From Paracamarosporium sp. OC-R06-R3 (taxonomy: Eukaryota; Ascomycota; Dothideomycetes; Pleosporales; Didymosphaeriaceae), in assembly GCA_019828545.1 (NCBI GenBank), contig JACVRA010000113.1:124001-188000 (forward strand): a stretch of 64,000 nucleotides of DNA, read 5' to 3'. How positions within the stretch are numbered: position 1 is the first letter of the stretch; each line of letters begins with the position of its first letter. Both the position numbers and the translations under genes were made by a program. Under the pieces are notes generated by a model, which saw only the letters and a list, made by a program, of their open reading frames with translations, did not search any database and had not been told where the DNA came from. This document shows positions 33,957 through 46,203 of the stretch, piece after piece.

Positions 33957-36900
33957 AGGCCTGGCACGGTTGAATCAATCCAGAAAGACGACCGCTAGCC
34001 GCCAGCCACATGGGCATCTGGAAGGCATGTGATCGGTGTTCGATTCTGCTTCGAGGAAGCGTTCCCGGGTTGAGTGTCGATCCCTGAGATCAGTGGCTTG
34101 ACGGCATCGCGTGCATCTAGCGTGGCACTCACGTTATCTAACCCCCATCCGCATTCTATCGACTTGGGCGGATGGCAATTCTTAGCGGTGTCGTTGTTTG
34201 CAAACGTCCAACAAGCGCCGACGCTTTCTGACCACACCACGGCACACGTTTCGCGGGCTGTATGTTTGTTTTGTTTGCATGTCATGGCACACGGCTTTTC
34301 TTTTGTCACTGCGTTGTTTGCAAGATACCTTTGCTTTATGCTGGATTATGCCATGACATTGATACCGGGGCATGTAGCTTGTAGTTTATAATGTCTAATG
34401 GCAACGGGTCGTCACACGCGTCGTTTTGGTCCCAAGTCTGGGTCGAGGGCTCTTCTGGATCGCCAGCGGACCGTAGTTGGCGGTGCCGTTGTGGGCATGC
34501 AGTGGAAGAGGTACCCAGCGGGCCATGTGCTAGCGTCGAGTCGAGACATGTCTGGCGGAGGCGGAGGCGAAGGCGCGCTGGCTGCCGGGGCAGGTGCGCG
34601 GCCAAATCGGGAAGGGAGTGGTGGGTGAGGGTCGTCTGGTCGTCTGTTCCTGCCCCTCACCACCACGGTTTCGCCTCCACAGACACCAACTTTCAGCTTT
34701 CGGCAGCCCGGCCGGTAGCCTCGAGGTAACGTTAGCCTTCGCGGCGGCAAACTTAGCAGCGGATAGAGCAGCCGGCTAACGCTGATCAGTGGCATGATTC
34801 TTGCAAGGTGAGGCGAGCCCGATCGGCAGCGCTGGATGCCTCGACCGGGCGGTCGCACGCGGTATGGTGTACGCTCTACCTTTTCTGGAATTGCCACTGC
34901 GGAAGCGATTGCGAGGTTGAAATGGTGAAGGTGGAGCCGAGCTGCATTCGTGCACAATGCGGACGCGTACCCATTGCGGCCCCCCAGGAGCCCAGGAGCG
35001 GGGTGGCCATCTACGCTGATTGCCTTGGATACGACTGAGCGCCACCCTGGTACGTATCCGACCGTTGCAGCATGGCATGATCCTGTCCACCAAAGCTTGG
35101 CTTTCTGCTCGGGTCTTTCTGAAAGTGGAACAGAGCCTCCATCGGCTCCCCTTGTCCACCAACGTCTACTGCGCAACGACTACGTATGCTCGTCTCATCG
35201 TCGCCAGTGGCCACGTCCGACTCGCCCGTGTCCGCTGCGTGAAGCTTATGCTGATTGCTGAAGCTATCTGGGCCGAGTCACTCTCTACTGCCAGCTTTAA
35301 TAATAGCAAACTTGAAGTCGGCTTTGCGAACAGTTTAGGTCGAACCAAACAGCCCGTGCCGCATCGAATGTCATGCGCCTACTGTTCCAAGGCATCCACA
35401 TGCTTCTTGCCCCCTCCTCTGTTCCTGGCCGGTATCTGCTCCGGTTTGATCATTGATAGCTGTACCTGATTGCCCGCCAGTCTCACGGCCTTTGCCGCTT
35501 CATTCCCCATGTCACAGCCGTCATGACCGAAGGATAAACTACAGCGTCGGATCTCCTCTTTGTCTTCGCTACAATTAATTTCCGTCTGGATGCGTGGAAA
35601 AAAGCACGTTTGCCCATGCGCACAAGTTCCATCTCCCGCCGATCCAAGAACCCAGAGGGGTATGAGCTCTTGAATACGACGACTGGAAGCGGTTGCCCCG
35701 CATCCAAATAGGCTTCCGGTCCGTCCAAATCATCTCATCTCATCATCTCCCGCGTTTCATTTCACAATCAGGGTTCGAGCATGGATGGGGCATCCCATCT
35801 CTGCTAACGACTGCTGTATCCGTCTGTGGCTAGGGACTAGCGAACAACGCAATTCTATACAGAGTACACTGCAATTGCCAAGTGGTCACAGATGCGGTCT
35901 GGGCGGACGCTAGCCGAACGCCCAAGGCGTTACTCAAGGGCAATCGATTGGTGCGCGCCTAAATCCCCAGCGAGCCAAATCTCGCCCAAAAGATCCTCTG
36001 GACTGATCTAGGGCGCCACCGCGTTTCAGGTAGATCCCCGTCGCCGCAGAATCAGGCAAGGTGCCAGCGCGGGCACGGAAATTTAACGCTGAGTCGATCG
36101 TTCAGACCGGTGCCAGGCTCTCGGTGATTGCGCAACCCAATCTCACGAATAGCCGCCCTGCCCCTCACCACTGGCGGTCTGGGCGGTGGGTCCCACGTTG
36201 GCTGCACCGTCACAGAGCTGGAGCTCGTAGGAGGCGCGCAACAAAGGTCAATCCTGACCGCGCGGGCCATGGCACGAGGAGGAGAGCGCAAAGCGCGATG
36301 ATCAGCATCCGGCGCACCTCCAGCGGCGCCCTATGTAACGCTCCCCGGCCCACGGGTGTCAGTTCGTTGATCGTTGCTCTTATCGATTTGCCTGCCCACC
36401 GCGGTGCGTCGATCCACCGAAAGGTCATGTCCAAGGCTGACAGGTTGACAAGGTGTTTGTGTGCCACTTATGGTGCCTCCTGCAGGTAAAGCACCTGTTT
36501 GGCGGATGTGTTTTTGCCTGTTCGGGTGGTGCACTTATCGGTGCTGGACGGTTCTGCAGCAGCGCGTCTATGGAGACACTAAGTACATCGTGTCCTTTGT
36601 CGACCAGTTTCGCTTTGATACACCGCGGCTCCACCGAAATGCAAACTTCATTTCGCGCTGCTCCTTTAGGCCATCACACGTTCAAGGTCTGACAGGAGCA
36701 TAACCCTTCATTTCCCTTCACGCAGCCTCGAGCAACGTCCATGTGCTCGAAAGAGCGCCATCAGAGTCCGTGCAGCGGGGCGTTAATCTTCAAGAGAGAT
36801 TCGCTTCCTGCCGAACGTTCGACCCTGCCTGGCGGTCCTGGGCCGCGCAGCTGTGAGCCCATGTCGACCCGGCCGTCTTTTAATTCCACAAGCCTCGCCT

Positions 36901-38094
36901 CCACCAGCCACGATACCCGAAGTAGGTTGGTCGGCAGCGGCATGCCGAGTCCAGAAGCAGCAGACAACAACAGCAGCACATGGCAGAAATGACCGTGTTC
37001 AGTGCTTGTTCAGCAGCTTCGTACCCCATGGACACAGCAGGGTCAACGGAGCGGACTGTGCATTCTGCCGCTGCAATACCGTCGACTTCGTTGCGCTCGT
37101 CTGATAGTGAGGATTATAACCTGTGACCGTTGTTTTACTCCATCTGATAGGCGCCTTGCCAGAGTAACGGTGGGCAGCATCAGCTCCTCAATCCGTTTGT
37201 ACATGTCGCAAGACTAATCCTACAGACACATGATGCGACGCGGCCGCCAACAGGCAGATTCAAGTGGGAACATTCATGTTCACGCCAGTTTAGCACCAGA
37301 CTCATCCACTCATCAAACCTCGTGAAATGCTTCTCCACTTGGCTAGACGCACGTCAAAAGTAGTCGTGTGGCCGACGCAAACGCCACAGGTCCGAGCTGG
37401 CATACATTACCAGAACATGCAGCGGCGGGAGCCTTCTTCGGCACGTCAGACTGCAGACTACGCTTGCCCGTCGCGGACCCGTCCCATCCCTCACTTGCTG
37501 ACGGCAACTTGGTTGCTCATGCATATCCTTGCTACTCATTCCCACTTGCCGCCCGCTGAACGCCGCCACGCACCAGCTTGTCCTGGTCGCGCGGCCTGCC
37601 GCTCCTCGTACCGTAAATTCGCTGGCTCTTGTAGGCCATCTTCGCCGGTTGGTCAACCGTTACCGGGCACCCTTCCCTTCTTGTACACTCGTTACAAACT
37701 TCTCCGCCGTGCTCACTCCTTCCTTCTTCAGAATCTCTCTACGGGTATCCCAGCATTCCCCTAAGCGTGGTCGCTCAGACTTGCCCGCGCGTTCGCGAGC
37801 CACTACTGGCCGAGATCTTCGGTCCTTGATCCATCCATTTGCTTCCTTTAGCTTCGCTTTTGCCCGCGAATCAAAGCGGGTCGCTGGTACCAGCAAGCAT
37901 TAAGCCCAGCCCACAAGGCAACGGCTATTGTGCTCTGGGCAGCAGCTGGACGTTGCTTCTGCAGGTTTCCATCTGAATAAGTACGTATGCTCCTCCGTCC
38001 ATTTCAGGAACTCTGAAATTTGGACTTTCCCATCCAGGCACTTCGATGTCGACACTTTCCAGACACATCCCCCACGCCAGCACTTGTACCCTCC
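33957..38094. other. Long intergenic region (4.1 kb), probable extended promoter/leader
   Basis: I examined all frames on both strands and found no domain, conserved motif or convincing splice chain; the longest frame (254 residues, 34412-35176, minus) looks like chance in GC-rich DNA. Pyrimidine-rich tracts such as CATCTCATCTCATCATCTC (near 35735) and a GTACGT donor at 37981 with a CATTAG acceptor at 38106 suggest a long 5' leader with a possible 5' UTR intron for the downstream gene. Confidence 0.45.
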
Positions 38095-39666
38095 ATGTTG
38101 CTCACATTAGCTAAACCACCAAAGTCAGAATTCGACTTCAAGACTCATGATTACTCTCCGACTGCCATTTCGTCTTCGGCCGCTCGATACTCACCTAAAC
38201 TTAACGGCGGGCTGTTGTCCTCACAGCCAGTTAGTGCGTCTTCCAATATGGGGACGCCTCACCGGGGACTCCCTCCGCCCTCGGCGATGACACTGCCGGA
38301 TCCTGGACGTGGACCCTCCATTTCCCAACCAATGGGTTCCCTCCCACCAGCTCCCACTCAGTGGCAAGGCGCCGAGGACGGTATGAAGAATTGGCTAGCC
38401 GCGAAGGCCGAAGAGGAGAAGAGGAGGCAAGAAGAAGAAAAAACGAGACAGGAAGATCTGAGGGTTCAACAACGTCAAATTGAGCAATCAATGCTTCGGG
38501 AGTCCCTGCAGGGTGGGGTTCCACCACATTTGATCCCTATGATCTTTGCTGGGATGGGAGGAGGGAGTCTTGCAAGTCTCAGTGCGGACATGCTTCGAGA
38601 ACACCAACTCGAGCTTCAGGCTGCACAACGGCAGGCGCAGGCGCAAGCGCAATCTCAATTGTCTCCAGAGCTTCGTCGGGAAACTAGATTAATCGGTCAG
38701 GCACAATCAGGAGCTTACGGAGGTCAACCGCAGACTCCACAAACCGCTTTACCGCCGACAGCAGTCCTGCCGGGGCAACCTCTCCCGTCGCAACCTCAGC
38801 ATGCCGCCTTTTCTCAGTCTCCATACGCTGCAGGAAGCATGTCACCACGAGCGAGAGCTACCCAACCATCTCATGTTGGTGCACCCACTTCTGCTCCCCG
38901 TCCTCCCCAGTCGCAGCTACCCAGGCTGACTACGAACGAAATTCATATTCAACAGCCACCGGCAGCGCCATCCAATGTACAGCAGCTCCAGCAAAGTCAG
39001 ACGACCCAACAAGAACAGCAGTCTTCGCCGTCAATCTACTTCCATCACTGGGTCCCACCCAACTCACAACAAGAGAAGCCATCTAGCGGAAACCCACCCG
39101 CAACTCCTTCAGGTAAATACAGAGCCTCGCCCATCTCCCTTCCCCGTCAACATGCCACCTCTCATGCGTCTGACCTAGATTACACCAGCTCCCCCAAGAA
39201 GCGTAAAGCGCAGGGCGGCCACACCGCTCCACCGCCCCCAACAACGGCGCCTCAGTCATACACCTCGCCATCATTCTCGCATGTATCGACGTCCTCCACA
39301 TCAACCCCAGGACGAAGAGGGCACACCAGAGCCCGTTCTGATGCATCTACACGGGGGCCAGAAGGGCGCGGCAGTGCTTTAAGCCGTCGCGGGACCATCT
39401 CGACGCACGCGCATGCAGAAGGTGGCGCACAGCACAACGAGCCTACCGAATATCGATTTCAACCGCCATTGCGTGGGCCTGAGGAGCACCAACAGCGCGA
39501 ACCATTCTATACAACGCCGTTACGAAGTGAGGCCGGTGGTAGTGGACAGCATTCGCAGACGACGTCATCCATGTCATATCAAGCTGAAACACGGCAAGGA
39601 GGACCACATCAGCAGCTGGATCAGGGGTTTGCGCCGTCACCAAAACGGGAGCCTGGAGGGCAGTAG
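38095..39666 (+). CDS. Low-complexity Gln/Pro/Ser-rich protein, probable nuclear regulator
   Basis: Single exon of 523 residues from the first in-frame ATG at 38095; the frame is open farther upstream but without an ATG. A charged helix (KAEEEKRRQEEEKTRQEDLR, about 102-121) is followed by a short ordered segment (SMLRESLQGGVPPHLIPMIF) and a Gln/Ala-rich stretch. A second island, LPRLTTNEIHIQQPP and SPSIYFHHWVPP, looks conserved. The basic motif SPKKRKAQ is a good nuclear localisation signal. The rest is disordered. I do not recognise the family. Composition and NLS suggest a transcriptional or chromatin co-regulator. An acceptor-like CATTAG ends at about 38106, so a different 5' exon is possible. 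Confidence 0.72.
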   Translation: MLLTLAKPPKSEFDFKTHDYSPTAISSSAARYSPKLNGGLLSSQPVSASSNMGTPHRGLPPPSAMTLPDPGRGPSISQPMGSLPPAPTQWQGAEDGMKNWLAAKAEEEKRRQEEEKTRQEDLRVQQRQIEQSMLRESLQGGVPPHLIPMIFAGMGGGSLASLSADMLREHQLELQAAQRQAQAQAQSQLSPELRRETRLIGQAQSGAYGGQPQTPQTALPPTAVLPGQPLPSQPQHAAFSQSPYAAGSMSPRARATQPSHVGAPTSAPRPPQSQLPRLTTNEIHIQQPPAAPSNVQQLQQSQTTQQEQQSSPSIYFHHWVPPNSQQEKPSSGNPPATPSGKYRASPISLPRQHATSHASDLDYTSSPKKRKAQGGHTAPPPPTTAPQSYTSPSFSHVSTSSTSTPGRRGHTRARSDASTRGPEGRGSALSRRGTISTHAHAEGGAQHNEPTEYRFQPPLRGPEEHQQREPFYTTPLRSEAGGSGQHSQTTSSMSYQAETRQGGPHQQLDQGFAPSPKREPGGQ

Positions 39667-41777
39667 TTTGACAATGGGTTCGCAGTGTCGACTTGAAATC
39701 CGGATCTCATTGTCAGAGAAACCGAAGACGCAATCTTGGATAAGGGTTGTTTGCATAATGACGCCACAAGCAAGTGTACTTTCGGTCGCGAAATGCAGGC
39801 ATTACAAGCGAGATGAGCTCCACAACACCACATTCAAGTCATTTCGACTACGAAATCACCCCAGTGGCACGGACCAACAACTTTACCAGACAATCTTAGC
39901 AAATTACCTTGGACATTGTCTGCAGGCCTTATTGTGCTTGCAATGATCCGGATCCCTTGCATGAACTATCAACCCGGCTATTGGTTCCTTGGAAGGCCCT
40001 GGATTATCCATCACGGCTGAGTCTCTGACATTTTTATTTTGATCACCTTCGGCGCTGTGAACGTTTTGATTCGAATACCCAGGGCACCATTGCATTACTC
40101 CCATCATTCACTGGCATACATAGAATTGCCATCAGTTGTCCCCGTCAACATACCTTCCAACGCCTGTGTTTATTTTGCCGTCAAATTGGTCACGTGGAGA
40201 CGAGCGCTCTCGTCAGCGAGTAGATACCCATATTCCTTGGCTGGATCTGAAACACAGGATGTGCTTACGCGTGGGCGGATTTTACCAGCTCTTTAGCGCC
40301 GTGCCAACGATGACTGTGTGCAGACTCGATGCAGCAGTCGGGTCCAGAGGACCGGCGCCATCGTTCTGCCATGCACGACAATCCGCCATTGTACGACATC
40401 GCACACCGAACGTGATTGCCCGAGATGTTTCGCATACGACATTCAACTGTGCAGCAACCATTGCATGATTCGAACAACTCGGTCACCGTCGTTCCTATAT
40501 CCAGGTCCATCCTAGAGTCTTGGACAATCATTCGGATATTGAACCACGCTTGTACGGACGGCACTGGATGCCGTCGTAGTTTGATCGTTGGGAGAAGCAT
40601 GTTCTTGCAACTTCGATTCCATTCAGGACACAGTACCTTTTTTCCGGCATATCGCTCTTTTTGGCCATCACATCTGCATGATACATTTCGTTGCGCCTTG
40701 AGATAGATGGACTTGGGCTGATTCGATCATTGTCTTATACGCTTGTACTTGCATCGCAACATCTGGGCATATTTTCGTTCTGGGGGCGTCATCTTCTTGT
40801 TTGGTCTTCGGGATCCGTTATGTCTTTTGTCGTAAGTTTGTTACACCATATACCCAGTTTTCTGTCCATGTGTGTGTGTGGGCGTTGTTGGACGAGACGG
40901 TTTAGCATGTCATTTTGGGCGTCTGGTCCTCACGGGAATGCTCGGTTTGCAGCTTCCCCTATCAGCATTTGTTTATATTCTTGGGGTGTGTTTGAGACGG
41001 AGGGTCAGCCGACTATCTAAGTGGGAGTAGTCGGGAGAGCAAGGCTTGCATGGGACACGTAGAGCATCCAACGCTGCGGTCCTCGGATTGTGTATAACCT
41101 CACGACGCTTGTTCGGCATGTACAAAGTAGAAGAATGCAGATTAGCATGGGCGAGCGGACCTTCGGTTCGGCTCGCTCGCGTGGGCCCAACCTGGTCAAG
41201 CACAAGCAGCTGAGCTGACCGGGTTTCGCCTAGAACAAGAAGGATATTTTTGGCACGATTGCAGTGTGCTTGTGTTTCGGCCTTGCAGGTTTAGCGCAGT
41301 ACTATGTGGTTGGAGGGGGTGATTGGAGATGAGATACGGTGTGGCGCTCAGGTGACGGGGGTGAGATGGAGCGCGTTGATGGTTTTGTGTCACGGGGAGT
41401 GTTTGGGCGGGGACTACGAGGGGACGAGGCTGCATGAGGCCACGACGCTCATGGCCAGCAGGGCATGGGTTCTGGGGTGGTTGCGTGGTGTTGGAGTCGT
41501 CTCGGTAGCAATACAGCAGCGCCCGGAGAGGCAAGCGCACGCTAGCTTCTGGCTGCGCCACTCCAGACGCCACACATGCGCCACACGTGCCCCGCGGCTG
41601 TGACTGCTGCTCACGTTTTGGAGCCCCACCATGAGGCAACTGCAGCCTGGCGGGCCCAAACCCGCGTCTCTCATCGACGACCTCACAAACACCACGTCCT
41701 CCGCTCTTGACGCAACTTGAAACAGCACACGAACCGAGCTTACTGGCCACAAGCCCATCGCCGCACACCAGAGCAGA
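39667..41777. other. Intergenic region (2.1 kb)
   Basis: Between the low-complexity protein gene and NEDD8. No gene supported. Frames at 41196-41840 and 41414-41959 on the minus strand run antisense into NEDD8 and show no domain. Confidence 0.5.
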
Positions 41778-42218
41778 ATGCAGATCAAGTAAGCACCGCC
41801 ATGGAAGCCACAGCGCGGAACCGCCTCCACTAACGAGCACACAGGGTGCGAACCCTCACGGGCAAGGAGATCGAGCTCGACATCGAACCCGACTACAAGG
41901 TACGCGTGCCTTCCACCGCCTTCCCTTGTGCTACCCCGGCTTCCGCGAACGCATACCACAGCATATCAGAAGAGTGTACGACACGTTGCTGACAGGGAAA
42001 ACAGGTTGCAAGGATAAAGGAGCGCGTCGAGGAGAAGGAGGGCATTCCGCCAGCGCAGCAGCGTCTTATCTTTGGCGGAAAGCAGATGTAAGAGTGCTTC
42101 ATTAGTGGGCTATGGTGTTCTAACTTGACTCAGGTCCGACGACAAGACGGCTGAGGATTACCAGTTGGAGGGTGGTGCTACACTCCATCTGGTGCTTGCC
42201 CTGCGTGGCGGCTGCTAG
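41778..42218 (+). CDS. rub1: NEDD8/Rub1 ubiquitin-like modifier precursor
   Basis: Four exons: 41778-41788, 41845-41899, 42005-42087 and 42134-42218, giving 77 residues. The product begins [19 protein letters not shown], has the NEDD8-like [20 protein letters not shown] in the middle, and ends [11 protein letters not shown]. The conjugating Gly-Gly is followed by one Cys, so a protease must remove a single residue to mature it. Ala at position 72 (LALRGG, where ubiquitin has Arg) is the known NEDD8 hallmark that selects its own E1. It modifies cullins and so activates SCF ligases. The first coding exon is only 11 nt. Confidence 0.96.
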
Positions 42219-42462
42219 ACGCTGCCTCCTTCCGGACATACACGCATGCTTGGCTGGCGACTTCTTGAGTGCGAAACGGACGTGGTGGTAGCAATTGGCA
42301 TGTTTGAAGAGAAGTTGACGTTTCAAAAGTCGTTCGAGAAAAGCCCGTGGCATAGTAACGGAGCGATGAGTTCATGATTATGCCTTTTTTTTCTAGTCCC
42401 GTGTTACCTCAAGACAGACAAACGCAGGCCGACGGTGTCGGAATCGTCCTCCTGTTGCTACA
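42219..42462. other. Convergent 3' ends of NEDD8 and Zn2Cys6 gene
   Basis: Only 244 bp separate the two stop codons, so transcripts may overlap at their 3' ends. Nothing else seen. Confidence 0.5.
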
Positions 42463-45087
42463 CTACACTCCCAGCCCAAACCCAAAGCCGGCGTCCCCGC
42501 CATATCCTCCTCCATCCAACATACCAATGCCCGCCGTGACCAGGCTATCAAACTGCCCCCAGCTTGTTAAATCAGCCATGATGCTACTGGTAGGTAGGAA
42601 GCTCGTGTTAAAAACCGAGCTGTCAGGTGTAGGCAGATTGTTCGCAACACCACCGGTGCCGGCACCAAAATACGGGTCCACGAACCTAGGGCTCTCTCCC
42701 AAAGAACCGCCAAGATTCGCTGCCTGACCGCCTGCTACTGCCGGTGACGCGATCGGCCCAGACGTCGTCGTGTTTTGCACCGGTTGCTGCTGGGGATGCT
42801 TCTGCACCTTTGCGGCCTCGATCCTCAGCTCCTCCAAGACTAGGCAGTACCGCTTAGACAAGCAATCTGCCTCGGAGATGGAAGACAACACGCCCTGGCA
42901 GCGCAGCCCCGCAGCGTAGTATCCCTCGCAGACACCGGGCTCCACGATGCCCTGCTGTATGCGGTATATATACAAGACGACGACGGCGCAGAAAGCGTAG
43001 TACTGCGTAAACCAGAAAGCGCGGAATATCTGGCTCTCCGCAATGTCGTCGACGACACGGACGATCCCCATGGCTGCATCTAGGCAGTGCTTCATGTTTT
43101 CCTTGCAGGTCAATTCCATGGCCGGGTGCGCGTCGCCTACCAGACCTCCTCCTCTATTCTGCGCTGCGGCGTGCTCGAAGTGCGTCAAGCTTGCGAAGTT
43201 TGACAAGAGGAAGGGTCGGTGCACGAGGATGACGGCGTGGTAGTACGCTAGGTTTAGCACGTTGCGTTGGCGCTGGTAGATTGGGATGAGGAGACTTGAA
43301 GGGAGGTTGTTTTCGTCGAGGAAGTGGGCGTTTGAATGGCGCCAGGCGAGGAGGTCGTTCGTGTACTTTTGGGCGAGCGAGATGCGGTGGGGGAGTGAGG
43401 GCGGGCGGATCGGGTACAGGTCGCGGAGGACGTAGGAGAGGATCTTGGAAAGCTTGATGTGCTCTATGGGTGCCATCATTACGGGAATAGAGTAGGACTG
43501 TGAGGGTGAGGGGGTAATGGAGTGGGCTGTCAAGTCGGCATCGTTAACGAGAGTGGGTAGTTCCTTAAGTCATGTGTTAGGATCAGTGCTGAAGGAGACT
43601 AGAAAGGGTCAAGTACCTGATCAATATCCTCATCTTTAAAAGTTCGGGGGCGACCTAGGGCTGCGGCGAGATACTTGTCTAACACATAGGCGACCCAGAA
43701 GAGGCGGCGCCGACTCTCGAGCTCGATATAGTCAACGGATGTTGACGGGTTGCAGCTTCGACCGCGATTCAGGCCGATGGCAAATGCAAGGTGAGCCAAT
43801 GTGCCGAATAGACTCCAGCAGTGGTTGACACGAGACTGTGTCAGGAGGTAGAAACATTGGCCAAGTCTGGCCTGTACGCTTGTGAGACGCACGGCTCCGC
43901 GTTCTTTTGATAATTGGTGTTCAGAAGCAAAGTAATACCGGGCGCTATTGGTGTGTGTCAGTATATTATTTGTTGTATCCGGAGGGGTTGAGCGGAAAGA
44001 GTACCTGCTCTCATGCGCATCCTCCTCCCCTGGCATGTATGCCTTCGCTTGGGCCATTACAATCAACAACAGCGCCGTCTTTCCAGGCGCCTCTTCCCGA
44101 TTCCTCATGTCGCCCTGGGTCTCGTAAAACTCCTTCAATAGCCCCTCGATCGTAGGCCTGTGCAAGAATCGATGCGTGGGTGCAGCAAAGTCAAAGTAGC
44201 GCTCAACGAGCTTCTCGCCCTCGGCCTTGGGTGGAAGCACAAAGAAGGTTGGATCAAATTCCGGCAAGGGAGCATCGCCAAAAGTGAAGATCGACGAGTT
44301 GTGGGATAGAGAGCTGTTCTGATGCAGTGTCTTCTGGATACGCAGAAGAAACGACACACCACTGGCGGGGCCGACATAGTGTCCCTGCTGGTCAGTCTGT
44401 ACGGGTTCGGGCGAGGTGCGAGAACTGGCTTCGTCTTTGACTGCGAGACGATCTGTCCCATTGAAGACAGTTGGTGTTGGGGGTGCGTCTATGTGTGAAG
44501 GGGATATTGAGCTTGGTAGTTGGATCGTCGGTGTATCAATGTTAGATGCGGCGGTTTCTGGAACGGAGGTAGTTGCTGGTAGGGGCACGCGCGGTCGCAC
44601 ATTAGCATTTGCTGACAGTGCAGCTTCGTCTACTACAACAGACGGCAGTCTGCCTCTTGTGTAGGAAGCTGTGAATTCGCACGGTTGGTTTGATACCAGG
44701 CATAGAGCGCATGGGCAACGGCCTGTGCATCTTGTTTTCTTCCTGCAAAGGCATTAGTGGGTTCGGTCACCCGTTAATCAGTAGATGTGAGAGTGGGGTC
44801 TTCGGAAAAGGAAAGCCACGTGCAGAGCCGTATGGCTTCTTTTGGTGTAAGATCTAATCTCAGGCATACCAAATAGCTTACCTCTTACACCTATCACACG
44901 CTCTACTAACCCTCGACCTCTCCTTTGTCTCTCTCCTCCTCTTCGCTGGCGGACTCTGGGTTCCGCTTGACGCACCATCGGGTGTCCCGTTTACTTCTTC
45001 GACGGGCCCTGTAGAAGGATTGCTTGTGACATGAACCCACTCGGACGATGCATGTGGCTGAGACGCCTCCTTAGAGCTACCTCCCAT
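42463..45087 (-). CDS. Zn2Cys6 transcription factor with fungal-specific domain
   Basis: Four exons on the minus strand: 45087-44882, 44742-44005, 43944-43617 and 43563-42463, giving 790 residues. The binuclear zinc cluster has Cys at 64, 67, 74, 80, 83 and 90, with an unusual extra Cys at 78 (CTGRCPC), and is split by the first intron. It is preceded by a basic patch (PAKRRRETKERSR). The fungal-specific factor domain starts at about residue 190 (VERYFDFAAPTHRFLHRP). It includes the conserved SVQARLGQCFYLLTQSR and RRRLFWVAYVLDKYLA, typical of the sugar- and xylan-regulator superfamily. The C-terminus is Gly-rich. Target genes are unknown. The 60-bp second intron is in frame, so unspliced mRNA would still be read through. 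Confidence 0.93.
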
Positions 45088-46203
45088 TGTTTACGATGTG
45101 CTTGACAAGATGGATAGGCAGTTGCCTAGAGGAGGGGTGGAAAATTATCCGGTGGTTTCCGGGCCGAGCGCTATGGCGAATGCACCCGATTGGCTAATGG
45201 ACTAGGAAGCGAGAAACGCTAGAGAAGGAGCAAACTGGTGGGGAGGAGTGAATAGAATAGTCCATTTACCTCTTAATCCAGCCTGAACCGGCGCATCGAT
45301 ATAAAATGTTCTACCGCTCACAAAGCACCGTTCAAATTAACAACGTTGCTTTACTTGGTGCACTGATGGCAAATCTACAAGATGAAGGCGGACTTGAGAG
45401 CGCAATTTCTACTCCGTCATCGGGAGCAACTGAGCTCAATCAAAGCTAATTTTTCTTGTGTAATTCAAGTTAATCTTTAAGAACAAATGACAGGATGAAT
45501 TTGGTTTTAGACTTTGTCGTTCGAGAAGGTCAAATTGATCAAGGCATTTTTTGCAGACTATCCCAATGAAGATTATATTACCATTGAAAATTCAGGATCC
45601 AAAGAAATAAGCTCATAGCCTCTTACCTGAGTCTGAGCATTGAGGAAGATTGAGGATCGAAAGCTGTGTCTCCGAGATAGTCGTTGAATGTATAACGTAA
45701 GCCAATGGACTCACCATCCGGTACATGACCCTTCTTGATTGTAACCGAAGCCGCGCAAGTCTACTATGCATCGTGGTTTTAAGAGCATGTGTCCGTCGTG
45801 GCTCTCGACCTCTAGACATCATATCGCATTAGGTATAGGGCTGAAACACGTGCATGAACCTGGTCTGAGTGTCAGGAAGGCAGTGTAACAGGATGAGACA
45901 CGGCATTATGTGCGGGTCCAAGATTGCTGGGACCTGTAACACATTATCCCCGAATGGGATGAATGAGTATGTTCATAATTTGAGAGACCTGTACAACCAC
46001 AGAATGAGTCTGATATATGGGTGTGCAGAAAGACAGGTACGGAGGAAGATGAATTAAACTACATCTAGAATCCTGGAAGTATCTCTGGCATTATATCATC
46101 AATTTTTGTAGACTCTCTACCGTTTAAACGCGCATTAGATGTACTTTGTCTTTCCGAATCCAAGCTCTCCATGAATCGAGAGGTGGTATGGTCTTAGGGA
46201 AGC
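45088..46203. other. Intergenic region upstream of the Zn2Cys6 gene
   Basis: Promoter of the minus-strand transcription factor and 3' end of the glycoprotein gene. A minus-strand TTTTATAT lies about 210 bp upstream of the factor's start. No gene seen. Confidence 0.5.

Noticed and set aside
34412..35176. 254-residue minus-strand frame in the 4.1-kb gap
   Set aside because: No recognisable domain, Arg/Pro-heavy composition and overlapping open frames on the other strand, as expected by chance in GC-rich DNA.
41196..41959. Two long minus-strand frames (214 and 181 residues) next to NEDD8
   Set aside because: They overlap each other and run into the NEDD8 5' exons antisense; no domain and no supporting splice structure.
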